Shown here in pieces: positions 17,258 through 25,469 of a stretch of DNA of 64,000 nucleotides (the first letter of the stretch is position 1; each line of letters begins with the position of its first letter). Location of the stretch: positions 372,001 to 436,000 of the forward strand of contig UPZG01000001.1 in the NCBI GenBank assembly GCA_900538705.1, read 5' to 3'. Source of the DNA: an uncultured Porphyromonadaceae bacterium (GTDB lineage Bacteria > Bacteroidota > Bacteroidia > Bacteroidales > Barnesiellaceae_A). The translations under genes were made by a program, and so were the position numbers. Under the pieces are notes generated by a model. It searched no databases. It was not told the origin of the DNA and saw only the letters and a list, made by a program, of their open reading frames with translations.

Positions 17258-19210
17258 ATGAAAACACTTTATTTTAAGCAAGTATGTGCCGCTGTGCTTG
17301 CCATCTTCGGGATGGGTACTGCTATGGCACAACAACCCTATTGCGGTGAGGTATTGACCCACCTGGGCTTGCAAGACCCTGTTTATGTTGAGAATGCAGT
17401 GGTGGTAACAATAGAGAAAGCGACCGACACGCAAGCTCGTATTTCTGTAGCTCCGGCCGAGGAGAACAAGACTGTTTCATTGGTACGTGTAGTTGATGCT
17501 ACAGGTGCCAAAGAGTTTACCTCGCGTGAGGGTAACAGTATTGTAGGTACTATCGATTATAGTGAAACACCTTCATCGATAGTGTTCTCAAATATTCAAT
17601 GGATGTTTGAGGGTGCGCCTGAAACATGGATGTATGAAAATATCGATGCTGCATTCACCGTTTGTGAAGAAGTTGCCGCTGATGAAGAGGCTCCTACGGC
17701 TTTTGAATTGGCAAGTGTTACGCCTGGTGCAACTACAGTTACATTTGTGGTAACAGCTACCGATAATAGTGGAAGTGTGACTTATACGGCGCAAGTGGGT
17801 GATAAGACAGCTACGGTTACTGGAAATTCTGGTGAAGAGACTACTGTCGTAGTACGTGGTTTGGCTGGCGAAACGACATATGATTACGTAGTGACGGCTG
17901 CCGATGCTGCTGGAAACGTATGCGCAAATACTCATGAAGGACAAATTACCACTACAGTTGCTACTTCTACAGTATGGTATGGAGCTGTAGAACCTGCCGA
18001 TTATGTGCAGGGTGGTGATATATTTGCTCCTACAATTGTATATTCTATTACATGTAATCCTGATATGACGTTAACAATGGACATGACGTTGAATAGTGGA
18101 TATGAGGGATTGCAAGTTGAGGTAAATTTTGGTACCCCAGATGTTTACTTGTCTACAACTGCCGATGGCTTGCATTTTACAACGACGACAACAGCTACTT
18201 ATGAAGAAGGCCAAGAACTGAATGCCGGTTTCTTCTGGGTTAAGTATGCGGGTGGCGTATCGCGTGCCAACTTTACTTATGTCGTAGGTAGTGAGAACGA
18301 GCCTATTGTACCCGAAGAGGATACCGAAGCTCCCGTTATCAACAAGGCCGAAGTAACTTCTTATACGTACCGTGCCGCTACGCTTACACTCAATGTTACC
18401 GATAATGCCGCAGCAAACGTGAAGGTAGAGGTTTCTGCCGACGATTTTGCATCGGTACTCTATACAGAGCCCGGCTTGGTTTGTGGAAATGACGCAACTA
18501 TTGAAGTTACTGGTTTGGATGCCGAAACAACCTATAATCTGAAGGTGCGTGCTATCGATGCTTCTCAGAATGTGAGTGATGTAATGGCTCTTCCCGAATT
18601 TATGACCGAGGCTGCTCCTAATGTAGAAGAGACCGAATACAGCGGTTATATCACGTCCGATGGCTGGAATGAAAAAGGTACTCCCGACAATTGGGATAGG
18701 ACATTCAATCCTGTGTTATATTATACCATCACTACTACGATAGACAATCAGCTGAAAATAAATATTCGCCTGGAAGAGGGATGCCCCGGCCTGGTTGCCG
18801 AAGCATACGTCAATGGCGTAAATAACGCCTTGGCTGCTGTTGGTGAGAATACGTTTGAGGGTACAACTACCGAGACCTACGAGCGCGGTGAGATAGTTTC
18901 TATCTATTTCCGTTTCCCGTATGCCAGTGCAGTATCGGCAACACAAGCAATACAGTTTGAGGTTGGCTCTTCTGAAGATTTGCCTAATAGTATCGAGGGC
19001 GTTTCTGCTACTGCTGCTCGTGTTTATGCTGCAGCCGGTACGCTTTATGTGGAGAATACTGCAGCCGGTTCTACAATAACCGTATACAATGTAGCCGGAC
19101 AACAAGTCGCCGCAGCGCAAGCCAATGGTGGAATGGCAACCCTTGCCATAGCCGCTCATGGTGTATATATTGTGAAAGTAGAAAATACAACATATAAAGT
19201 AGTTTTGTAA
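17258..19210 (+). CDS. modular secreted protein with duplicated FN3/beta-sandwich units
   Basis: A 650-residue exported protein, last gene of the glucan locus. A signal peptide ends after AMA (about residue 24). After a domain of about 120 residues there are two repeats of the same pair: an FN3-like domain (ETTYDYVVTAADAAGN near 210; ETTYNLKVRAIDASQN near 435) followed by a module of about 110 residues (VWYGAVEPADYV... and EYSGYITSDGW...). Each module carries a YSIT/YTIT strand, a YEEGQELN or YERGEIVS turn and a final VGSE. The tail (ITVYNVAGQQVA, AAHGVYIVKVENTTYK) is a sorting-type domain. No catalytic motif is visible. A surface glucan-binding role is inferred from position and build. Confidence 0.65.
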   Translation: MKTLYFKQVCAAVLAIFGMGTAMAQQPYCGEVLTHLGLQDPVYVENAVVVTIEKATDTQARISVAPAEENKTVSLVRVVDATGAKEFTSREGNSIVGTIDYSETPSSIVFSNIQWMFEGAPETWMYENIDAAFTVCEEVAADEEAPTAFELASVTPGATTVTFVVTATDNSGSVTYTAQVGDKTATVTGNSGEETTVVVRGLAGETTYDYVVTAADAAGNVCANTHEGQITTTVATSTVWYGAVEPADYVQGGDIFAPTIVYSITCNPDMTLTMDMTLNSGYEGLQVEVNFGTPDVYLSTTADGLHFTTTTTATYEEGQELNAGFFWVKYAGGVSRANFTYVVGSENEPIVPEEDTEAPVINKAEVTSYTYRAATLTLNVTDNAAANVKVEVSADDFASVLYTEPGLVCGNDATIEVTGLDAETTYNLKVRAIDASQNVSDVMALPEFMTEAAPNVEETEYSGYITSDGWNEKGTPDNWDRTFNPVLYYTITTTIDNQLKINIRLEEGCPGLVAEAYVNGVNNALAAVGENTFEGTTTETYERGEIVSIYFRFPYASAVSATQAIQFEVGSSEDLPNSIEGVSATAARVYAAAGTLYVENTAAGSTITVYNVAGQQVAAAQANGGMATLAIAAHGVYIVKVENTTYKVVL

Positions 19211-19226
19211 AAGAGGATAATTTGTG

Positions 19227-19265
19227 AAGGCATGATACCCTGTGAAGGGTGTCACGCCTTTTTTT
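19227..19265 (+). terminator. terminator of the glucan locus
   Basis: AAGGC plus TGATACCC (19227-19240) pairs with GGGTGTCA plus GCCTT (19247-19260), with a G-T pair and an A/C mismatch, followed by T7. It closes the locus that starts at susC. Confidence 0.85.
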
Positions 19266-19356
19266 ATGGCTATGAAACAAATTGTGAATCGAGATAAGAA
19301 AAAGAGTTTTGAATAAGTTTTTTTGATATTTCGTGGAATAATAAGAATAAAAGTTG

Positions 19357-19364
19357 TATTTTTG
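19357..19364 (+). promoter_or_regulatory. spt promoter -7 box
   Basis: TATTTTTG matches TAnnTTTG 52 nt before the spt start. No clear TTTG lies at the right distance upstream, so only the -7 element is supported. Confidence 0.45.
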
Positions 19365-19416
19365 CAGGCCGTATGTGTAATACGGATAGTTTAAGGAAAA
19401 AACAAGAGACTAAACT

Positions 19417-20604
19417 ATGAAATTATTGCAAGCTAAACTTGCGAAATATGATGCTCCGCAAAAGGCTAAGGCATTAGGCGTATATCCCTATTTCCGCAAG
19501 ATAGAGAGCGACCAAGATACCGAGGTCGTTATTAATGGTAAAAGAGTATTGATGTTCGGCTCGAACAGCTATTTAGGACTTACCAACCATCCTAAAATCA
19601 AGGAAGCCGCTATTGCTGCTATTAGAAAATATGGTACAGGCTGTGCCGGTTCACGTTTTCTGAATGGTACGTTGGACATCCACGAGGCACTTGAACGTCG
19701 TCTGGCAAAGTTCGTAGGCAAAGAGGAAGCTATCATCTACTCTACAGGTTTTCAAGTAAACTTAGGTGTTGTGTCGTGTCTGACAGGTCGTGAAGACTAT
19801 ATCTTGTCTGATGAACTTGATCATGCTTCTATCATAGAGGGTTATCGTCTCTCTTTCTCGAAGCACTTGAAATATAAGCACAACGATATGTTCTCATTGG
19901 AACATCAGTTGCAACACTGTGAGCCCGATAAGGTGAAGCTGATAGTGACCGATGGTGTCTTTTCGATGGAGGGCGATGTAGCTAATCTTCCTGCCATAGT
20001 AGAATTGGCCAAAAAATACAATGCGGCTGTCATGGTAGACGAAGCTCACGGTATAGGTGTCTTTGGCCGCAATGGACGTGGTACCTGCGACCATTTTGGC
20101 GTGACAAAAGATGTAGACCTTGTCATGGGTACATTCAGCAAGTCTCTTGCTTCTCTGGGCGGTTTTATCGCTACCGATTCCATTACGGCAAACTATCTGC
20201 GTCACAACTCTCGTTCGTATATTTTCTCGGCAAGTATTACACCGGCTTCTACCGCAGCTGTGGGTGCTGCCCTTGATATTATGGAGCAAGAGCCCGAGCG
20301 TATACAACGGTTGTGGGATGTTACAAATTTTGCATTGGAAGGTTTCCGTAACATGGGATGTGAAATAGGTAATACGTCAACACCTATTATACCGTTGTTT
20401 GTACGTGATAACGAGAAGACTTTCAGAGTAACGCGGATGCTCTTTGATGAAGGTATATTTGTCAATCCTGTCGTTTCGCCTGCGGTGCCGTCCGACAGTA
20501 CACTTATACGTTTCTCGTTGATGGCTACTCATACCAAGGAGCAAGTCTCTTATGCCTTGGATAAGATAGAAAAGTGTTTCAAGAAACTTGCTATCATACC
20601 TTAA
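19417..20604 (+). CDS. spt: serine palmitoyltransferase (sphingolipid synthesis)
   Basis: A 395-residue PLP enzyme of the alpha-oxoamine synthase family. It condenses serine with a long-chain acyl-CoA to 3-ketosphinganine, the committed step of sphingolipid synthesis. The PLP lysine is Lys242 in MGTFSKSLASLGG. His137 (DELDHASI), Asp208 and His211 (VDEAHGIG) complete the cofactor site, and GSNSYLGLT and GTGCAGSRFLNGT are family signatures. Length and motifs match the Bacteroides Spt rather than the related KBL or BioF, with features such as LKYKHNDM and the ending LMATHTKEQV. It is monocistronic between terminators. It supports assignment to Bacteroidales, which make dihydroceramide lipids. 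Confidence 0.88.
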   Translation: MKLLQAKLAKYDAPQKAKALGVYPYFRKIESDQDTEVVINGKRVLMFGSNSYLGLTNHPKIKEAAIAAIRKYGTGCAGSRFLNGTLDIHEALERRLAKFVGKEEAIIYSTGFQVNLGVVSCLTGREDYILSDELDHASIIEGYRLSFSKHLKYKHNDMFSLEHQLQHCEPDKVKLIVTDGVFSMEGDVANLPAIVELAKKYNAAVMVDEAHGIGVFGRNGRGTCDHFGVTKDVDLVMGTFSKSLASLGGFIATDSITANYLRHNSRSYIFSASITPASTAAVGAALDIMEQEPERIQRLWDVTNFALEGFRNMGCEIGNTSTPIIPLFVRDNEKTFRVTRMLFDEGIFVNPVVSPAVPSDSTLIRFSLMATHTKEQVSYALDKIEKCFKKLAIIP

Positions 20605-20641
20605 GGAAAATCGCGCAATAGTACGTAAATACATATAACAG

Positions 20642-20680
20642 GAAAGGATGCGAGTCGTAGTGTTGCATCCTTTCTTTTTT
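20642..20680 (+). terminator. terminator after spt
   Basis: GAAAGGATGC (20642-20651) pairs with GCATCCTTTC (20665-20674), followed by T6. Confidence 0.88.
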
Positions 20681-20732
20681 ATAAGACATCGCACACCTTA
20701 ACCGTTTAGTATAATATAAATAAGTATGAGTT

Positions 20733-21383
20733 ATGACTCCTGAATTAAAGGAAATAAAGCGTCTCTATCGCCGGTATATGAATGGCATGGTGGCGCAAAG
20801 TATGCGTGATAAGGGCATGCCATATCGTGTAAATTTCGGTCTGACGATGCCATTGTTGCGACGCATTGCCGAGGGGGTATCCCCTGGGCGGGAAATAGCC
20901 GAAGAGTTGTGGCAAGACAAGGGTGTGCGCGAGTCTATGCTGTTGGCTCCTATGGTATACCCCGCAGCAGAGTTTGGTTATGCCGATGCTTGTCGTTGGG
21001 TACAGGAGATACCTACCACCGAGGTAGCCGATTTTTGTTGTAAGTTCCTTTTTGCGGCCATACCATCGGCGCGACAACTGGCTGTTGAGTGGATTACTTC
21101 AGAGATAGATATGGTGGCTTATGCCGGTTATCGTCTGGCTTACGGGCTGTGGAATAGTGCGGTCGATGATGCTTTTGTACGTAGTATAGCCTGTCGGGCT
21201 CTTCCTTGTGAAGGTGCCGAGCGAGGTGCTGTGTCGGCCATGGCACGACAGTGGTTGATAGAGGGCATGATGCGCCCCGAGGCCGCCGGTACGATAGTGT
21301 CGTGTATGGCATTGTGTGAGGGATTGGATGCTGAGCGCGTTGCTCGGATAAGAGCCTTCGGAAGCGACTCGGCTGACGACTGA
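20733..21383 (+). CDS. DNA alkylation repair (AlkD-like HEAT-repeat) protein
   Basis: A 216-residue all-helical protein of the AlkD/AlkC-like HEAT-repeat superfamily, whose studied members excise N3- and N7-alkylated purines. The pattern includes NFGLTMPLLRRIAEG near the N-terminus (where AlkD has its GVRVPVLRKI-type segment), LWQDKGVRESMLLAPMV and repeated Trp/Ala-rich helices. Bacteroidota members are short and lack some of the aromatic DNA-cleft residues of AlkD, so a glycosylase activity should not be assumed. It stands between spt and fur with no operon partner. Confidence 0.6.
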   Translation: MTPELKEIKRLYRRYMNGMVAQSMRDKGMPYRVNFGLTMPLLRRIAEGVSPGREIAEELWQDKGVRESMLLAPMVYPAAEFGYADACRWVQEIPTTEVADFCCKFLFAAIPSARQLAVEWITSEIDMVAYAGYRLAYGLWNSAVDDAFVRSIACRALPCEGAERGAVSAMARQWLIEGMMRPEAAGTIVSCMALCEGLDAERVARIRAFGSDSADD

Positions 21384-21471
21384 AATAACGTTGTAAAGGC
21401 TGCCAATAAGGAGTGCATATTCTATATCATAGTGGCGAAAATAGCGTAAGAAATTAAAAACATGTTTTTAT

Positions 21472-21501
21472 TTTGTTTTGCGTTGCTTTGTATTATCTTT
21501 G
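21472..21501 (+). promoter_or_regulatory. fur-purA promoter
   Basis: TTTG at 21472-21475, an 18 nt spacer and TATCTTTG at 21494-21501. An A/T palindrome (AAAAACATGTTTTT) lies immediately upstream of the -33 box. The leader is about 125 nt. Confidence 0.6.
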
Positions 21502-21632
21502 CAAAGAAGTAAGCCTGTGGCCCTATGGAGCGGTAAAACAAAGCGTAAGGCTGTTGTAACGTGAGTAGGTAAGACGCGGGTGCGTTTGGATGGCGGCAAC
21601 CCCCCTTCTCGGCGCAGATAAAAGTTGAAAAG

Positions 21633-22121
21633 ATGAGCGAAGAAAAAGCCAAAGAATGGTCGGCACGACAGAGATTTGCCCGATTTCTGGAAGAACACAA
21701 GAAGCGGAAAACTCCCGAACGCTTTGTCATTCTTGATAAAATCTTTTCATCTTCGGCACATGTCGATGTCGATACGCTCTATAATCATTTGCTCGCCGAT
21801 GAATACCATGTGAGCCGTGCTACAGTGTACAACACTCTTGATTTGCTGGTAGAGGCAGGGCTTGTGAGACGTGTGACTTTGGGCGATGGTGTGATGCGTT
21901 ATGAGCGTGTAGCAGGCAGTGTAAACCATCATCATCTTATATGCACGCGTTGCGGTAAGGTAAAAGAAGTGAAAGCCGTCCGTACGGTAACGGAATTGTT
22001 ACCTAAGAAACCTCGCAGTTTTGAGCCGCTCTACTATACGCTATATATATACGGTATGTGTAGCAGTTGTATGAGGCGCGAGCAGGCTATGCGGGCTGCT
22101 ACTGAAGGAAAAAGCAAATAA
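21633..22121 (+). CDS. fur: Fur-family metalloregulator
   Basis: A 162-residue ferric uptake regulator family protein. The winged helix (about 20-90) includes TPERFVILDKIF and SRATVYNTLDLLVEAGLV, the recognition helix of the family. The metal-binding/dimerisation half shows NHHHLICTRCGKVKEV and a C-terminal CSSC, which would form a structural Zn site with the CxxC. It could be Fur, PerR or Zur: the CTRC and CSSC pairs are shared, and the sensing residues cannot be resolved reliably here. It lies 24 nt before purA and is probably co-transcribed, as I recall for several Bacteroidales. Confidence 0.85.
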   Translation: MSEEKAKEWSARQRFARFLEEHKKRKTPERFVILDKIFSSSAHVDVDTLYNHLLADEYHVSRATVYNTLDLLVEAGLVRRVTLGDGVMRYERVAGSVNHHHLICTRCGKVKEVKAVRTVTELLPKKPRSFEPLYYTLYIYGMCSSCMRREQAMRAATEGKSK

Positions 22122-22145
22122 AAGGAAAAACAAGATACCCAAATT

Positions 22146-23417
22146 ATGAAAGTAGATATTCTTTTAGGTTTACAATGGGGCGATGAAGGCAAAGGAAAGG
22201 TAGTAGATGTGCTTACTCCCCGGTACGATGCCGTAGCGCGTTTCCAAGGAGGGCCCAATGCCGGGCATACGCTTGAGTTTGACGGGCACAAGTATGTGTT
22301 GCGTTCTATTCCATCGGGAATATTTCAAGGTGGCACGGTCAATATCATCGGTAATGGTGTTGTAATAGACCCTATATTGTTTAAGGAAGAGGTTGAGCAG
22401 CTCGCTGCAAGCGGGCACGACATAGCCGACAAATTGCGTATATCGAAGAAGGCACACCTCATATTGCCTACTCACCGTTTGCTCGATGCAGCTTACGAGG
22501 CAGCCAAAGGAAGTGGAAAGATAGGTACCACAGGCAAGGGTATAGGCCCTACATATACCGATAAGGTGAGCCGCAACGGATTGCGTATAGGCGATATAGC
22601 TTGCAACTTTAAAGAGAAATATGAGAAGCTGAAAGCTCGCCACGAACAGATACTTGCTTCGTTGCATTACGAATATGACTTGCGCGACCTCGAAGCCCGC
22701 TGGTTCGATGCCATAGAATTTCTGAAAGGCTTTAAGATTGTCGATAGCGAGTATTTGGTAAATAATCTCTTGCGTGAAGAAAAGAGTATTTTGGCCGAGG
22801 GTGCCCAAGGTACGATGCTCGATGTAGATTTTGGTTCCTATCCCTTTGTTACTTCATCCAATACGGTATGTGCCGGAGCCTGCACCGGTTTAGGTGTATC
22901 GCCCCATGCCATAGGTGAGGTATATGGTATCTTTAAGGCTTATTGTACGCGGGTGGGCAGTGGCCCATTCCCAACGGAGCAAATAAATGCCGATGGTGAT
23001 AAAATGTGTGAGATAGGTCATGAGTTTGGTGCAGTGACGGGACGTCGTCGCCGTTGCGGATGGATAGACCTTGTGGCATTGCGCTACGCTGTGATGATAG
23101 ATGGTGTGACACGTCTGATTATGATGAAGAGCGATGTCCTGGATACCTTCGATACCATCAAAGCTTGTGTGGCATATCGTATCGACGGTAAAGAGACCAA
23201 CGAACTGCCTTTCTCGATAGACGAAAGCAATATAGAACCAGTATATGTAGAACTGCCGGGTTGGAAACAGTGTCTTACGAATGTGAAACGTGAAGAAGAT
23301 TTCCCGCAGGCATTCAGCGATTATATAGCCTTTATAGAGCGTCAGTTGGGTGTGCCTATTACAATTGTTTCGGTAGGTCCCGACCGTGAACAGACTATAG
23401 AACGAAAACTCTCTTAA
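22146..23417 (+). CDS. purA: adenylosuccinate synthase
   Basis: A 423-residue enzyme joining IMP and aspartate with GTP to adenylosuccinate, the first AMP-specific step of purine synthesis. The opening DILLGLQWGDEGKGK carries the catalytic Asp and GTP P-loop. GPNAGHT, GTTGKGIGPTY, LAEGAQGTMLDVDFGSYPFV and VGSGPFPTE are textbook PurA motifs, and near residue 300 TGRRRRCGWIDL is the IMP/Mg site. Full length. It follows fur by 24 nt and is probably in the same transcript. Confidence 0.97.
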   Translation: MKVDILLGLQWGDEGKGKVVDVLTPRYDAVARFQGGPNAGHTLEFDGHKYVLRSIPSGIFQGGTVNIIGNGVVIDPILFKEEVEQLAASGHDIADKLRISKKAHLILPTHRLLDAAYEAAKGSGKIGTTGKGIGPTYTDKVSRNGLRIGDIACNFKEKYEKLKARHEQILASLHYEYDLRDLEARWFDAIEFLKGFKIVDSEYLVNNLLREEKSILAEGAQGTMLDVDFGSYPFVTSSNTVCAGACTGLGVSPHAIGEVYGIFKAYCTRVGSGPFPTEQINADGDKMCEIGHEFGAVTGRRRRCGWIDLVALRYAVMIDGVTRLIMMKSDVLDTFDTIKACVAYRIDGKETNELPFSIDESNIEPVYVELPGWKQCLTNVKREEDFPQAFSDYIAFIERQLGVPITIVSVGPDREQTIERKLS

Positions 23418-23429
23418 GAATTTTAAGAA

Positions 23430-23457
23430 AAGGTGCGACCCTTATGGGTTGCACCTT
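23430..23457 (+). terminator. hairpin after purA (weak terminator)
   Basis: AAGGTGC plus ACCC pairs with GGGT plus GCACCTT around TTAT. The immediate tail is not T-rich; a T run only appears about 20 nt later. Confidence 0.45.
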
Positions 23458-23521
23458 ATCCCTATAACCTTAATATTTTTTCTAATAACCGGGCTTGATT
23501 GCCCACAAAAAACACAAGATT

Positions 23522-24772
23522 ATGGCAAAAGTAAAACCGTTCAAAGGGTTACGTCCCCCGAAAGAGTTAGTAGAAGAAGTAGCTTCGCGTCCTTACGACG
23601 TGCTTAGTTCAGAAGAAGCCCGAGCCGAAGCTGCCGGTAACGAGAAATCGCTCTATCATATCATTAAACCCGAGATAGATTTTGCGCCTGGAACCGATGA
23701 ACATTCGCCTGAGGTGTATAAAAAAGCCGTAGAGAACTTCAAGAAATTCCAAGAGAAAGGCTGGCTTGTACAAGATGCCAAGGAGAACTACTATATATAT
23801 GCGCAAACGATGAATGGCCGTACGCAATATGGCCTCGTTGTGTGTGCCAACGTAGACGATTACCTAAACGGTGTGATAAAGAAGCACGAGTTGACGCGTC
23901 GTGACAAAGAGGAAGACCGTATGAAACATGTGCGCAACAGCAACGCCAATATAGAACCGGTATTTTTCTCTTATCCTGACAATGCCGAGCTTGACGGTAT
24001 TGTAAGCCGTATCGTGAAAGAGAAGAAACCCGAGTATGACTTTGTTGCCCCCGATGGTTTCGGTCATCACTTCTGGGTTATCGACGATGAAAAAGACATC
24101 AAACGCATTACCGAACTTTTTGCTGCCATACCTTACCTTTACATAGCCGATGGTCACCACCGTACAGCTGCAGCTGCCCTTGTGGGTGCCGAGAAAGCAC
24201 GTAATAATCCCAATCATCGAGGAGATGAGGAATATAACTATTTCCTTGCCGTATGCTTCCCGGCCTCGCATTTGAAGATTATCGACTATAATCGTGTAGT
24301 AAAAGACCTGAATGGCCTTACAACGGAACAGTTCCTGGATAAACTGTCGGAGCATTTCATTGTAGAGAAGAAAGGTAAGGAGATATACAAACCTGCTGCA
24401 CTGCATAACTTCTCGCTCTATCTCGACGGCGAATGGTATTCATTGACGGCACGTCCTGGAACTTACGACGATAACGATCCGATAGGAGTACTCGATGTGA
24501 CCATCTCGTCAAACTATATCCTGCGCGACATATTGGGTATACACGACCTGCGAAGTGATAAACGCATCGATTTTGTAGGTGGAATACGAGGTTTGGGTGA
24601 GCTCAAGGAGCGTGTCGACAGCGGCGAGATGCGTGTAGCGTTGGCATTGTATCCTGTATCGATGCAACAGTTGATAGACATTGCCGATACCGGTAATATT
24701 ATGCCGCCTAAGACAACATGGTTCGAGCCTAAATTACGATCGGGCTTGGTAATACATAAACTGGATGATTAA
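23522..24772 (+). CDS. DUF1015 family protein
   Basis: A 416-residue protein recognised by MAKVKPFKGLRPP, SRPYDVLSSEEAR and the conserved segment YLYIADGHHRTAAAAL. DUF1015 belongs to a ParB/SerK-like fold group, and in many Bacteroidota its gene lies beside serC and serA, so a role in phosphoserine/serine metabolism has been proposed. Here no ser gene is adjacent: the neighbours are purA and an ECF operon. ATG 23522 is preferred over an in-frame start at 23495 because homologues begin with MAKVKPF. The family is clear; the activity is inferred and uncertain. Confidence 0.75.
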   Translation: MAKVKPFKGLRPPKELVEEVASRPYDVLSSEEARAEAAGNEKSLYHIIKPEIDFAPGTDEHSPEVYKKAVENFKKFQEKGWLVQDAKENYYIYAQTMNGRTQYGLVVCANVDDYLNGVIKKHELTRRDKEEDRMKHVRNSNANIEPVFFSYPDNAELDGIVSRIVKEKKPEYDFVAPDGFGHHFWVIDDEKDIKRITELFAAIPYLYIADGHHRTAAAALVGAEKARNNPNHRGDEEYNYFLAVCFPASHLKIIDYNRVVKDLNGLTTEQFLDKLSEHFIVEKKGKEIYKPAALHNFSLYLDGEWYSLTARPGTYDDNDPIGVLDVTISSNYILRDILGIHDLRSDKRIDFVGGIRGLGELKERVDSGEMRVALALYPVSMQQLIDIADTGNIMPPKTTWFEPKLRSGLVIHKLDD

Positions 24773-24870
24773 AGTACCAGGATAAAAATCTGTAAAATAG
24801 AGGCAGACGGAGGTGTACATAGGCAATGCCCTGGCACACTGCCGTCTGCTAATATTTTTAGATAAGTCCA

Positions 24871-24900
24871 TGCAACACAATATGAAATAAATGCATCTTA
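24871..24900 (+). promoter_or_regulatory. ECF-type promoter of the sigma/barrel operon
   Basis: TGCAACA at 24871-24877, a 16 nt spacer and CATCTTA at 24894-24900. The same pattern (TGCAACG-N16-CATCTAT) occurs after this operon at 26818-26847, which suggests both are read by the same ECF sigma and that the operon is autoregulated. It fits the ATG at 24922 and argues against the GTG at 24907. Confidence 0.45.
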
Positions 24901-24921
24901 TAATAGGTGCATGTATCAGCA

Positions 24922-25458
24922 ATGCAACCCGAGGAAGAAAAGGAGCTCGTAGAAGCCTGTATTAGAAACGACCGATTGGCGCAGAAAAAGTTATATGACC
25001 GTTATGTCCGTGTCATGATGGCTGTGTGCTTGCGCTATGTTGGCGATGAGGATAGTGCACAAGATGTGTTGCAAGAGGCTTTTGTTAAGGTCTTTACTTC
25101 ATTGGCATCGTTTACAGGCAGTGGTACGCTCGAGGGTTGGATACGTCGTATCGTAGTAAACACGGCTTTAGAGACCCTGCGTAAAGGTGACGTGATGCGC
25201 GATACAACAGGCATAGAAGAGGCAGAGAAGATAATGTCGTCCGATGTAGGTGTTATAGAACGGCTCTCGGCCGAAGATTTGATGGGTATTATATCGGCAT
25301 TACCTGTGGGTTTTCGCACGGTATTCAATATGTATGCCATAGAAGGCTATTCGCATAAAGAGATAGCCGACATATTGGGCATTAGCGAAGGAACGTCGCG
25401 CTCGCAATATAACAGAGCGCGAAATTTGATACAGAAAAAGATACAAGAAATGCAATAG
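24922..25458 (+). CDS. ECF-type RNA polymerase sigma-70 factor
   Basis: A 178-residue extracytoplasmic-function sigma factor. Region 2 shows LYDRYVRVMMAVCLRYVGD followed by AQDVLQEAFVKVF and LEGWIRRIVVNTALETLR. Region 4 is the HTH MYAIEGYSHKEIADILG with ISEGTSRSQYNRAR. It directs polymerase to a small regulon, probably concerned with the envelope. It lies 11 nt before a protein with a TM segment and a barrel-like C-terminus that probably acts as its partner. The ATG was chosen over the upstream GTG because it leaves room for the ECF-type promoter. Confidence 0.92.
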   Translation: MQPEEEKELVEACIRNDRLAQKKLYDRYVRVMMAVCLRYVGDEDSAQDVLQEAFVKVFTSLASFTGSGTLEGWIRRIVVNTALETLRKGDVMRDTTGIEEAEKIMSSDVGVIERLSAEDLMGIISALPVGFRTVFNMYAIEGYSHKEIADILGISEGTSRSQYNRARNLIQKKIQEMQ

Positions 25459-25469
25459 GAGGCACAGTC

